The notes under the pieces: model-generated | The model's database searches: none | Seen by the model: the letters and a program-made list of their open reading frames with translations, nothing else | What the model was told of the DNA's origin: nothing | Shown: in pieces, positions 24,523-33,316 of the stretch | Numbering within the stretch: the first letter of the stretch is position 1 | Layout: the number at the start of each line of letters is the position of its first letter | Origin: Phenylobacterium aquaticum | GTDB lineage: Bacteria > Pseudomonadota > Alphaproteobacteria > Caulobacterales > Caulobacteraceae | Direction of reading: 5' to 3' | Assembly: GCA_947378305.1 (NCBI GenBank) | Contig: CANCJJ010000007.1 | Coordinates: forward strand, 1 to 64,000 | DNA: 64,000 bases | Position numbers and translations under genes: made by a program

Positions 24523-25413
24523 TTGGCGCGCGATCCCTATCTGGAACTTGGTGTGCCGCGCAGCGCCGGTGCCGACGATATCCGCAAGGCCTTCCGCAAG
24601 CTGGCCAAACAACATCATCCCGACACCAATCCCGGAAACAAGGCAGCCGAGGACCGGTTCAAGGTCGTCAGTGCGGCCTTCGACATACTTGGGGACCCGG
24701 AGAAGAGGCGGAAATTCGACGCAGGCGAGATCGATGCTGACGGGCGCGAGACTTTTCGAGGCTTTGGCGGCGGTGGCGGCGGTCCCGGCGGCGGTCACAG
24801 GGGGGCTAGGTTTGACGATGTCGACCTCAGCGACATTTTTGGCGACATACTGGGGCGTGGCCGCGGGCGCGCTGGTGGCGGCTTTTCACCGCGTGGGTCA
24901 GATATCAAGGCGCGCCTTCATATTGATCTCGAAGAGGCCATTCATGGGGCCAAGAAGCGGGTTTCCCTCGCTGGAGGCCGGACCCTGGACGTGACCATTC
25001 CCAAGGGCGCCGAGGAAGGCCAGACCCTCAGGGTCAAGGGGCATGGTGAACCCGGCCCGGCCGGGCCGGGCGACGCCCTGATCGAATTGACCATCCGGGT
25101 CCATCCGATTTTCCGGAAGGAGAATGACGGTCTGGTCATGGACCTGCCCATTTCGATTCCGGATGCTGTGCTCGGCGGGAAGGTTCAGGCCCCGACCCCG
25201 GACGGTGCCGTGACGCTCACACTGCCAAAGGGGGCAAATGCGGGCCAGTCCTTGCGCCTGAAGGGGAAGGGGCTCAGCGATGCCCAGGGGCGTCGGGGCG
25301 ACCTGATTGCCCGCCTCGTGCCCACCTTGCCAGATCAACCCGATGCCGCTCTGGAAACCTTTGCCACTCGGTGGCGGGCGGAGCGTCCCTATACGCCGAC
25401 CCGTCGAAAATAG
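24523..25413 (+). CDS. CbpA-like DnaJ family co-chaperone
   Basis: 296 aa starting at TTG 24523, chosen because MARDPYLELG aligns with the family N-terminus and AAAGG lies about 10 nt upstream. The J domain (3-67) has the HPD motif at 32-34 (QHHPDTNPG), then a Gly-rich linker (about 84-97) and two beta-rich substrate-binding domains (ITVPKGAEEG-type repeat VTIPKGAEEGQTLRVKGHG). The zinc-finger domain of true DnaJ is absent, which makes it class B (CbpA-like). It stimulates DnaK ATPase in the cytoplasm. It lies 75 bp before the ccm operon. Confidence 0.9.
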   Translation: MARDPYLELGVPRSAGADDIRKAFRKLAKQHHPDTNPGNKAAEDRFKVVSAAFDILGDPEKRRKFDAGEIDADGRETFRGFGGGGGGPGGGHRGARFDDVDLSDIFGDILGRGRGRAGGGFSPRGSDIKARLHIDLEEAIHGAKKRVSLAGGRTLDVTIPKGAEEGQTLRVKGHGEPGPAGPGDALIELTIRVHPIFRKENDGLVMDLPISIPDAVLGGKVQAPTPDGAVTLTLPKGANAGQSLRLKGKGLSDAQGRRGDLIARLVPTLPDQPDAALETFATRWRAERPYTPTRRK

Positions 25414-25488
25414 TCTCCACATGAGATTTCCGGTGAACGGGGACTCCTTCCCCTCGCACTGGGCCCTCAAACCCGCTAAAGGGCAGGC

Positions 25489-26571
25489 ATGATCGCCTTA
25501 TGGGTTATGGCAGGTTTGCTGTCGGTTCTGGCTGCAGGTCTTGTCCTGTTTTTTTCCGCACGCGCGGGACGGACCTCTGCTGCGGCAGACCCGACCCTGT
25601 CGGTTTACCAACGTCAGCTCGGCGAGCTGGATGATCTCGCGGCCCGTGGGCTGATGAATGGCGAAGAGCAAAAGGCAGCTTATGCAGAGGCGGCCCGTCG
25701 GCTGCTCAAGGCCTCGGAGAATGTGGCAGAGCCCTGGTCGGCCTCCTCCAATCATCGACAAATTGTCCTCGTGATTGCAGGCCTCGCGGCTCTTTTAGCC
25801 CTTGTTGTCTACCAAGTGACCGGGCGGCCCGGCTATTCCGACCAGCCCATGGCGACCCGGATTCAGACCTGGCGCGGTTCGGACCTGAGCCAGTTGACGG
25901 CTCCCCAACTTGCCGCCGTGCTGCAAAGGGAAACCCGCCTCCGGCCTGATCCCGAGGGCTATCGATTCCTGGCCCTGGCCGAGAGCCAGTCCAATAATCC
26001 GTCAGCCGCTATCCGGGCCACGCGCAAGGCCTTGGCGCTTGCACCGCAGCGGGCAGATTTATGGGAACTGCTGGGGACCAATCTGGTCGAGCAGGCGAAT
26101 GGAGAGGTCCAGGCCGATGCCGTGGCCGCCTTCCAGCGGACCCTTGAGCTTGATCCGGGGGCTGTCGTTCCAAGGTTCCATCTTGCCCGCGCCCTGGCCC
26201 AGTCCGGCGATCAGGCCGGGGCCGTTCGCGGCCTTGAAGCCTTGCAAGCCAGCCTGTCGCCAAATGACCCGCGTCGTAGTGCGCTTGATCGTGCCCTTTC
26301 GGAAGCCCGCGCCAAGCCTGGCCAGCAAGGCGAAAGCCCTCTGGGGCCCCAGGCCGGCATGGTCCGTGGCATGGTGCAAGGCCTGGCTGCGCGCTTGAAA
26401 ACAAACCCGGATGACCCTCAGGGTTGGGTTCGACTGGTCCGGTCCTATGCCGTGCTTGGGGATACCAAGGCGCGGGATGCGGCCCTGGCCGATGCCAAGC
26501 TCCGCTATCGCGCCCAGCCGGATGTTCTCAATCAGCTGGATGAGGCAAGCCGCACGGAGCCCATGCAATGA
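25489..26571 (+). CDS. ccmI: Cytochrome c biogenesis protein CcmI (CycH)
   Basis: 360 aa. An N-terminal helix at residues 3-22, a cytoplasmic loop with a coiled-coil (YQRQLGELDDLAARGLM), a second helix near 93-108, then a periplasmic TPR-type domain (residues 150 onward) that chaperones apocytochrome c to the haem ligation complex. The repetitive ADLWELLGTNLVEQ-type segments support this. It is first of four overlapping genes (4-bp overlap with ccmE). Confidence 0.93.
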   Translation: MIALWVMAGLLSVLAAGLVLFFSARAGRTSAAADPTLSVYQRQLGELDDLAARGLMNGEEQKAAYAEAARRLLKASENVAEPWSASSNHRQIVLVIAGLAALLALVVYQVTGRPGYSDQPMATRIQTWRGSDLSQLTAPQLAAVLQRETRLRPDPEGYRFLALAESQSNNPSAAIRATRKALALAPQRADLWELLGTNLVEQANGEVQADAVAAFQRTLELDPGAVVPRFHLARALAQSGDQAGAVRGLEALQASLSPNDPRRSALDRALSEARAKPGQQGESPLGPQAGMVRGMVQGLAARLKTNPDDPQGWVRLVRSYAVLGDTKARDAALADAKLRYRAQPDVLNQLDEASRTEPMQ

Positions 26572-27062
26572 GCGGGTGGTTGCCAAGGTCTCCCAAGGCC
26601 CGACGCAGGCTGATGCTGTTGGCAGCAATCGCGCCAATCCTCGCCGTGGCTGTCGGCCTGACCCTCTGGGGGCTTTCGGATTCGATCTCGTTTTTCTATA
26701 CGCCGAGCCAGGCTGCCGCGGCCAATCCGCCTCCTGGCCGGTCGGTCCAACTGGGCGGACTGGTGAGCGTGGGAAGCGTTCGGAAATATTCAGATGGCCG
26801 GGTTGAGTTCACCGTCCGTGATCAGAAAGCGTCAGATCTGGTTCGCTATCAGGGCGACCTCCCCGACCTGTTCCGGGAAGGCCAGGGCATAGTCGCAACG
26901 GGCAGTTTTGCGAAGGACGGGCATTTCGAGGCCCGTCAGGTGCTGGCCAAACATGATGAACGCTACATGCCCAAAGAAATCACCAAGGCCCTGAAAGCCC
27001 AGGGCGAGTGGCGGGGCGACGGGGCCGTTGCGGCCTATGATCGGGCGGGGCCCACCCAATGA
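26568..27062 (+). CDS. ccmE: Haem chaperone CcmE (CycJ)
   Basis: 164 aa. One N-terminal membrane helix (about 14-38) and a periplasmic OB-fold domain with the haem-attachment motif LAKHDERYMPKE, in which the His binds haem covalently and the Tyr ligates it. CcmE carries haem from CcmC/CcmD to the CcmF/H ligase. It overlaps ccmI and ccmF by 4 bp each, so the genes are translationally coupled. Confidence 0.96.
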   Translation: MSGWLPRSPKARRRLMLLAAIAPILAVAVGLTLWGLSDSISFFYTPSQAAAANPPPGRSVQLGGLVSVGSVRKYSDGRVEFTVRDQKASDLVRYQGDLPDLFREGQGIVATGSFAKDGHFEARQVLAKHDERYMPKEITKALKAQGEWRGDGAVAAYDRAGPTQ

Positions 27063-29032
27063 TGATTGAATTTTCGGCCTTTGCCCTGGTTCTGGCCCTC
27101 TGCCTGTCCTTCGCCCAGTTCGGACTTTCAGGTCTGGGGCGGTGGAAGCGATCCCTGACCCTGATCGGTGCTGGGGAAGGCGCGGCCCTGGGAGCTTTTG
27201 TCGCTGTGGCCGTGGCGTTTGCCGGGCTTATGCACGCCTTCATCGTCTCGGATTTTTCCGTGATGAACGTGGCGGCCAATTCCCACACGGAAAAGCCGCT
27301 GCTCTACAAGATTGCCGGAACCTGGGGCAGCCATGAGGGCTCCATGTTGCTCTGGTGCCTTGCCCTGACGGGGTTTGGTGCCGCCATTGCCGGCCTTGGT
27401 CGGGACCTGCCGCGCGGCCTCAAGGCCCTGGTGGTCATGACCCAGGGCATACTGGGTTCGGTTTTCCTGGCTTACACGGTCTTCGCCTCAAATCCCTTCC
27501 TGCGACTGACCGAAATCCCGGTCGAAGGCCGGTCCTTGAATCCCCTGCTCCAGGATCCCGCCCTCGCCATCCATCCGCCATTTCTCTATGCGGGCTATGT
27601 TGGCCTGTCGGTGGTTTTTTCCTTTGCCGTTGCGGCCCTGATCGAGGGGCGCGTGGATGCAGCCTGGGCGCGGTGGGTGCGCCCCTGGACCCTGGCGGCC
27701 TGGAGCCTGCTGACCATCGGCATCATGCTCGGGGCCTTCTGGGCCTATTATGAACTTGGCTGGGGTGGCTGGTGGTTCTGGGACCCGGTGGAGAATGCCA
27801 GTTTCATGCCCTGGCTCGTGGCCTCAGCCCTTCTGCATTCGGCGATCGTCACTGAAAAACGCGCCGCCTTGCCAGGCTGGACAGTCTTCCTGGCCCTTGC
27901 AGCCTTCACCTTCTCCATGCTCGGAGCCTTCCTCGTCCGATCCGGCGTCCTGACCTCGGTTCACGCCTTCGCCGTGGACCCCAAGCGGGGCGTCCTTCTT
28001 CTGGCGATCCTGGGTTTGACCGCCGGGTCTGGCTTCGCCCTCTTTGCCTGGAGGGCCCCGCGCCTGGCCCCGGGCGGGCTCTTTGCGCCGATCAGCCGTG
28101 AAAGCGCCCTGGTTCTCAACAATATCCTTCTGGCAGCCGCCACCGTGACTGTCCTTTTGGGCACGCTCTATCCCTTGATCCGGGAAGCGATGACCGGGGA
28201 TGCCATTTCGGTGGGCCCGCCCTATTTCAACCTGACCTTTTTACCGCTCATGGGAGCCTTGCTGATCTTGTTGCCCGCTGGACCCTTGCTGGCCTGGAAG
28301 CGGGGGGATGCCATTGGGGTTGGGCAACGCCTGATGTTGGCCGCCGGGATTTCCATGGCCTGTGGCGTTTTGGCCCTGATCCTCATCTCGCCCAGGAAGG
28401 GCATTGCCAGTGCAGGACTGGCTGTCGCGGCCTGGCTCATTACCGGGACCTTGTCGGAACTGGTGACCCGCGTGAGGCTGTTTCGAGGCTCTGTTGCCGA
28501 GAGCTGGCGCCGGATTCTGGCTGCGCCAATGGGCAGCTGGGGCATGACCCTTGCGCATCTGGGCCTGGGTATTTTCGTGCTGGGCGCGTGTTTTGAAACA
28601 GGCTGGAAGGTCGAGGCGGCGGAAACCCTGGCCCTGGGGCAGCAACTTCGGGTTGGAGCCTATGAACTGACCCTGAACAAGGTCGAGACGGTTGAAGGGG
28701 CCAATTTCGATGCCGATCGGGCCAGTCTCACAGCTGTCCGGTCAGGTCGTGTGGTCTGCACCCCTCAGCCAGAACGTCGTTTCTATCCCGCAGGTCGTCA
28801 GACGACGTCTGAGGTCGCCATTTGCACGATTGGCCTCAGCCATCTTTATGTGGTCATGGGAGAACGCCGGGGAACGGCGGACGCCGGGGTTTGGCTGGTG
28901 CGCGCCTACTGGAATCCCCTGGCCTTGTTGATCTTCATCGGCCCGTTGATCATGGCCCTCGGCGGACTGGTCTCCTTGTCAGACCGTCGCCTGCGTCTGG
29001 CGGCGGGGCGTCGGGCGGGAGCCGCCAAGTGA
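27059..29032 (+). CDS. ccmF: Haem lyase subunit CcmF (CycK)
   Basis: 657 aa, a typical length, with about 14 membrane helices. The tryptophan-rich haem-binding WWD motif reads WGGWWFWDPVENASF, and conserved His-containing loops surround it. CcmF with CcmH and CcmI transfers haem from CcmE to CXXCH motifs of c-type cytochromes on the periplasmic side. It overlaps ccmE and ccmH by 4 bp. Confidence 0.97.
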   Translation: MMIEFSAFALVLALCLSFAQFGLSGLGRWKRSLTLIGAGEGAALGAFVAVAVAFAGLMHAFIVSDFSVMNVAANSHTEKPLLYKIAGTWGSHEGSMLLWCLALTGFGAAIAGLGRDLPRGLKALVVMTQGILGSVFLAYTVFASNPFLRLTEIPVEGRSLNPLLQDPALAIHPPFLYAGYVGLSVVFSFAVAALIEGRVDAAWARWVRPWTLAAWSLLTIGIMLGAFWAYYELGWGGWWFWDPVENASFMPWLVASALLHSAIVTEKRAALPGWTVFLALAAFTFSMLGAFLVRSGVLTSVHAFAVDPKRGVLLLAILGLTAGSGFALFAWRAPRLAPGGLFAPISRESALVLNNILLAAATVTVLLGTLYPLIREAMTGDAISVGPPYFNLTFLPLMGALLILLPAGPLLAWKRGDAIGVGQRLMLAAGISMACGVLALILISPRKGIASAGLAVAAWLITGTLSELVTRVRLFRGSVAESWRRILAAPMGSWGMTLAHLGLGIFVLGACFETGWKVEAAETLALGQQLRVGAYELTLNKVETVEGANFDADRASLTAVRSGRVVCTPQPERRFYPAGRQTTSEVAICTIGLSHLYVVMGERRGTADAGVWLVRAYWNPLALLIFIGPLIMALGGLVSLSDRRLRLAAGRRAGAAK

Positions 29033-29475
29033 GACGGCTTCTTGCCATAGTCGGGGCCCTATTTTGTCTGGCCGCCGCAGCCGATCCTGCCGACCGACTG
29101 CCGGACCCGGCCCAGGAAGCGCGTGCCCGGGCGATTTTTCGCGAAGTCCGGTGTCTCGTCTGCCAAAACGAGTCGATCGATGATTCCCAGGCTGATCTCG
29201 CCTCTGACCTGCGGCTTCTGGTCCGGGACCAGATTCGCAGTGGAAAATCTGATGCCAGCGTTCGCAGCTATCTCGTATCTCGATACGGCGAATTTGTCCT
29301 GCTGAAGCCGTCGTTTTCCGTAGGCAATAGCCTGCTCTGGACCGCACCCTTCCTGGTGCTGGGGTTGGGCGGTTTCCTGCTTGCCCGCAACCTGAAGGCT
29401 CGCCCCGACCCTGAGGACCTTTCGCCAGAAGAGTTGGCTCGCCTATCGCGCCTTTCAGACGTAAGAGACTCCTGA
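29029..29475 (+). CDS. ccmH: Cytochrome c maturation thiol protein CcmH (CycL)
   Basis: 148 aa from GTG 29029, which overlaps the ccmF stop (GTGA). A signal-like N-terminus, the redox pair C42-C45 in RCLVCQNES and one C-terminal membrane helix (about 103-121) match CcmH/CycL, which reduces or holds apocytochrome cysteines before haem ligation. The cluster lacks ccmG (DsbE) and ccmABCD, which must lie elsewhere. Confidence 0.94.
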   Translation: MRRLLAIVGALFCLAAAADPADRLPDPAQEARARAIFREVRCLVCQNESIDDSQADLASDLRLLVRDQIRSGKSDASVRSYLVSRYGEFVLLKPSFSVGNSLLWTAPFLVLGLGGFLLARNLKARPDPEDLSPEELARLSRLSDVRDS

Positions 29476-29651
29476 CAGGTTTACGCCTCAGAATGGTCGT
29501 TTTGACGCGCTTACATGCACGGGCCTGATATCTCCGAGCGGAGATTTGGGTCCAATCAGGTTGGGGCTTGACGGACTTCCAAACCCGTTTTCACTCTGAC
29601 CTGCTTGACGTGATGCCCACATTTGCCAGTTCCACGAGGAATTTGAGACCA

Positions 29652-31205
29652 ATGACTTCCAACAAGACGCGCTACCTTGTCAGTGCCCTCGTCGGTGCGG
29701 TGATTGTCACGGGGGCCATGGCCGGCGTGGATCCAAGGGCGTCGCGAGCCAATCCCGGCATGTCTGAGCAATATATCAAGGCCTCGACGGCTCCGATTTT
29801 TGCGCCCCCGCCGGGCGCGCCCTTGTCATTTGCCGACATTTTCGAGACCGTTTCCCCGGCTGTGGTGTCGATCAATGTGACGTCCAAGGTCGATCCTGAG
29901 CAACTTCGTCGCCAAATTCCGGGCCTGCCCTTCGACATTATCCCCCGTCAGGGCCAGCCGGACGAAGAGGGTGATGGCGCGGCGCCGAAGGGCAAGTCCC
30001 CCAAGGGGGGGCCGACCCAGCAGTCGGCAGGGTCCGGCTTCTTTATTTCGGCGGACGGCTACATTGTGACCAACAACCATGTGGTCGAGAATGCGGACAC
30101 CATCAAGGTCGTACTCAAGGACGAGACCGAGCTGGACGCGGTCGTGATCGGCCGGGATGAAGGCACGGACCTGGCTGTCCTGAAGGTCAAGGGCTCGAAC
30201 TTTGCCTTTGTCAGTTTTGAGAACGCCGCCCGTCCGCGCGTGGGCGACTGGGTCTTTACGGTCGGTAACCCCTTTGGACTCGGTGGAACGGCAACCGCCG
30301 GCATCGTCTCGGCCTATGGTCGGGATATCGGGGAGAAGTTCGTCGATTACATTCAGATTGATGCGCCCATCAATCGCGGCAATTCCGGCGGCCCTACCTT
30401 TGATGTGTATGGCCGGGTGATCGGCGTCAATACCGCAATCTTTTCGCCTTCGGGCGGCTCGGTCGGGATCGGATTTGCCATTCCGGCCGATGTTGCAGAC
30501 CCGATCACGCGCCAGCTGATTGCCGGTGGAAAGATCAAGCGTGGCTATATCGGTGCCACGATCCAGAACTTTGATTCTGACATGGCCGAAGCCCAGGGCA
30601 TGGCAGGCCAGAAGGCCGCGATCGTCGCAGACCTGGTGCCCGGCGGACCTGCGCAAAAGGCAGGCCTGGTGCCTGGCGATATTGTGCTCTCGGTGAATGG
30701 TATCCGCGTGAAGAGCTCCTCGGAACTTACCCGCGAAGTCGTAAAGGCGAGCCCCGGAGCCACCCTGCGCCTTGCCATTATCCGTGAGGGCAAGCCCCGG
30801 ACCCTGGACATTACCTCGGGCCTGCGGCCGAGCGAGCAGCAGATTGCCGCCAATGACAATCGTGGCGGGAATGAAAATTCCTCCGGGCCGGGCTCGACAC
30901 CCAAGGCCTCGGTCTATCTGGGCATGACTCTGGCCCCGCTTGACGAGGCAACACGCCGCAAGATCGGTGTTGATGCCTCCGCGCGCGGCATGGTGATCAC
31001 AGCGATTGAGCGAAATTCAGACGCCGCGGAAAAGGGCTTGCAGCCCAATGACCTGCTGGTGCGCGCCGGTGACCGCCCGGTCACCGCTGCATCGGATCTT
31101 TCCGCAGTGATTGAGAGCGCCAAGAAGGCCGATCGCAAGAGCATATTGATCGGCGTCTACAGGGGCGGTCGGACCATCTTCCTGCCCTTGAAGGTCGCAG
31201 GCTAG
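29652..31205 (+). CDS. degP: Periplasmic serine protease DegP/HtrA family
   Basis: 517 aa from ATG 29652 (GAGGA about 12 nt upstream); in-frame starts at 29568 (TTG) and 29613 lack good signals. An N-terminal signal/anchor helix (8-25) precedes a trypsin-like domain with catalytic H143 (TNNHVVENAD), D173 (GTDLAVLKV) and S245 (NRGNSGGP), then two PDZ domains (about 320-405 and 430-515). It degrades or refolds misfolded envelope proteins. The position after ccmH and before a two-component pair is the arrangement common in Alphaproteobacteria. Confidence 0.95.
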   Translation: MTSNKTRYLVSALVGAVIVTGAMAGVDPRASRANPGMSEQYIKASTAPIFAPPPGAPLSFADIFETVSPAVVSINVTSKVDPEQLRRQIPGLPFDIIPRQGQPDEEGDGAAPKGKSPKGGPTQQSAGSGFFISADGYIVTNNHVVENADTIKVVLKDETELDAVVIGRDEGTDLAVLKVKGSNFAFVSFENAARPRVGDWVFTVGNPFGLGGTATAGIVSAYGRDIGEKFVDYIQIDAPINRGNSGGPTFDVYGRVIGVNTAIFSPSGGSVGIGFAIPADVADPITRQLIAGGKIKRGYIGATIQNFDSDMAEAQGMAGQKAAIVADLVPGGPAQKAGLVPGDIVLSVNGIRVKSSSELTREVVKASPGATLRLAIIREGKPRTLDITSGLRPSEQQIAANDNRGGNENSSGPGSTPKASVYLGMTLAPLDEATRRKIGVDASARGMVITAIERNSDAAEKGLQPNDLLVRAGDRPVTAASDLSAVIESAKKADRKSILIGVYRGGRTIFLPLKVAG

Positions 31206-31224
31206 GGACACCCAGGCACCTCCC

Positions 31225-31896
31225 ATGAACATCCTGATCATCGAGGATGACATTCCGGCGGCAGAGGCCATGGCGCGGGGCCTGATGGACGGAGGTCATG
31301 CCTGCGTCCACGCTCCGGATGGGGAGTCAGGTCTGGCCACGGCCCGGGCCCAGGATTTCGACGTTATTATTGTCGACCGAATGCTTCCCAAAATCCTGGG
31401 GATCGATCTTGTGGAAACCCTCCGTCGGGAAGGTGACCAGACCCCGGTCCTGTTCCTGTCGGCCCTGGGCGAGATCCACGATCGGGTCAGCGGCTTGAAG
31501 GCCGGTGGCGACGACTATCTGGTCAAGCCCTATGCTTTTGCCGAATTGATCGCCCGGGTTGAAGCCCTGTCAAGGCGGGGCGACATGGGCTCGGTTGTGA
31601 CCCAGTTGAAGGTCGGCGACCTGGAAATGGACCTGATCGGCCGCACGGTGCAACGCCAGGGGCAAGAGATCGACCTCCAGCACCGGGAGTTCCAGTTGCT
31701 CGAATTCATGATGCGGCATGCCGGTCAGGCTGTGACCCGGACCATGCTTTTGGAAAAGGTCTGGGCCTACCATTTCGACCCTCAGACCAATGTGATTGAC
31801 GTCCACGTCTCCAGGCTTCGATCCAAGATCGACAAGGGTTTTGAACGTCCCATGCTCCAGACCGTCCGGGGCGCTGGTTATCGTCTGGATGCCTGA
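31225..31896 (+). CDS. OmpR-family response regulator
   Basis: 223 aa. Receiver domain with acidic pocket EDD (7-9), phosphoacceptor D51 (VDRMLPK) and K101 (DYLVKPYAF); then a winged-helix output domain with the recognition block VIDVHVSRLRSKIDKGF. It should be phosphorylated by the kinase encoded next, whose ATG overlaps its stop by 8 bp. Its place directly after degP suggests envelope-stress control, but targets are not visible in the sequence. Confidence 0.92.
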   Translation: MNILIIEDDIPAAEAMARGLMDGGHACVHAPDGESGLATARAQDFDVIIVDRMLPKILGIDLVETLRREGDQTPVLFLSALGEIHDRVSGLKAGGDDYLVKPYAFAELIARVEALSRRGDMGSVVTQLKVGDLEMDLIGRTVQRQGQEIDLQHREFQLLEFMMRHAGQAVTRTMLLEKVWAYHFDPQTNVIDVHVSRLRSKIDKGFERPMLQTVRGAGYRLDA

Positions 31897-33316
31897 TACG
31901 CGCCCCATACGGCCAGGCTGGCGGCGGATTTTCCGCACGACGACCTTTCGCTTTACGGTAATTTCCCTGGCGATTTGTGCCCTGGCTGCAAGCGCATTCC
32001 TGTCTTACATCTATGTCGCCACGGTTGTTGAGGAGCGTCGTCGGACAGATCAGGTGATCGCCCGTGAGGCTGAAAATATCGTCAATCTGTACAGGCGGTC
32101 TGGCCCAGAGGCCGTCAGCGCCCGTCTCGTCGACCGTGCAGAGCGGAACCGGGCCTTCATCTATGTCCTGACCGCCCCGAACGGGCAAAAAGTAGTCGGC
32201 TCAATTGATAGTCCGCCTGCTGGATCTGCGAAGCCAACGCCCACCTGGCTGAATTTTTCCCTGGTTAGCCCCGGCATGGCGGGCAATAGCCCTGGCCGTC
32301 CCGTGCGTGGATTGCAACAGACCTTGAGTGGCGGCGAGGTGCTGTTTGTCGGCTTTGATGTCGGAGATGATCAGGCCTTCATTCTGAAGATTGTCCATGC
32401 CCTCTGGGGGGCGGGTGCCCTGGTTCTGGCCCTTGGGCTGGCGGCCGGGTTGCAGCTCAGTCGTAATGTTTCCCAGCATCTGGTGGGCCTGACGAATGTC
32501 GTTGCGACCGTGCGAAATGGGAATCTGTCCGCGCGCGCCGGGGTGGAAGGAAGCCCCGACGAATTTCATGACCTGGCTAAGGGGCTCAATCAGATGCTCG
32601 ACCGGCTGGAGCGCTCAATGGCGGCCCATCGCCATGCCGGTGATGCCATTGCCCATGACCTGAGATCGCCCCTGACCCGACTTCGGGCAAGACTTGAGGT
32701 CGCCCTCTGTGATCTTGAGGCGGGACAGGGAAATCCCGAGCAGGCCTTGAGCCAGGCCCTTGAAGACACCGATGCGGTTCTCAAGACCTTCTCGACCGTT
32801 CTGGCGATTGCGCGGCTCCAGTCTGAGGGGGATGTTCCCAGTGCAATGGCCTTCGATCCGGCGCCGCTGGTGTCCGACATTGCAGATCTCTATGAGCCGC
32901 TTTGTGAGGACAAGGGGGTTCAGTTGGCCTCCCAGGTCGCGGAAGGCCTAACCTTGCGGGGTAACCAGGAGTTCATTGCCCAGGCCCTGGCCAATCTCGT
33001 GGATAATGCGGTCAAGTATACGCCCTCCGGCGGGGGAATCATGTTGCGGCTGAGGAGCCGGGCCTCCGGAGATCTTGAGTTTTCCGTCACGGATACAGGG
33101 CCGGGTGTGCCGGATGCGGACCGCTCGCGGATTGTCGAACGCTTTGTACGCCTGGAAGGCAGCCGAAATGCGCCTGGGGCCGGCCTGGGGCTATCCCTGG
33201 TTGCCGCCGTGGCAAACGCCCATGGAGGACGGCTTGAGCTTGCGGAGGGACCCGGCAAGATCGGCGATCATGGTCCGGGGCTATGGGCGGCCCTCATTCT
33301 TCCGGCAGACGTGTGA
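31889..33316 (+). CDS. Membrane sensor histidine kinase
   Basis: 475 aa from ATG 31889. Two membrane helices (about 23-43 and 170-190) enclose a periplasmic sensor region of roughly 125 aa; a HAMP domain follows, then the phospho-His motif AIAHDLRSPLTRLRARLE, N-box NLVDNAVKYTPSGGG and G-boxes DTGPGVPD and GAGLGLSLVAAV. It is the likely partner of the overlapping response regulator. The stimulus is unknown. Confidence 0.92.
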   Translation: MPDTRPIRPGWRRIFRTTTFRFTVISLAICALAASAFLSYIYVATVVEERRRTDQVIAREAENIVNLYRRSGPEAVSARLVDRAERNRAFIYVLTAPNGQKVVGSIDSPPAGSAKPTPTWLNFSLVSPGMAGNSPGRPVRGLQQTLSGGEVLFVGFDVGDDQAFILKIVHALWGAGALVLALGLAAGLQLSRNVSQHLVGLTNVVATVRNGNLSARAGVEGSPDEFHDLAKGLNQMLDRLERSMAAHRHAGDAIAHDLRSPLTRLRARLEVALCDLEAGQGNPEQALSQALEDTDAVLKTFSTVLAIARLQSEGDVPSAMAFDPAPLVSDIADLYEPLCEDKGVQLASQVAEGLTLRGNQEFIAQALANLVDNAVKYTPSGGGIMLRLRSRASGDLEFSVTDTGPGVPDADRSRIVERFVRLEGSRNAPGAGLGLSLVAAVANAHGGRLELAEGPGKIGDHGPGLWAALILPADV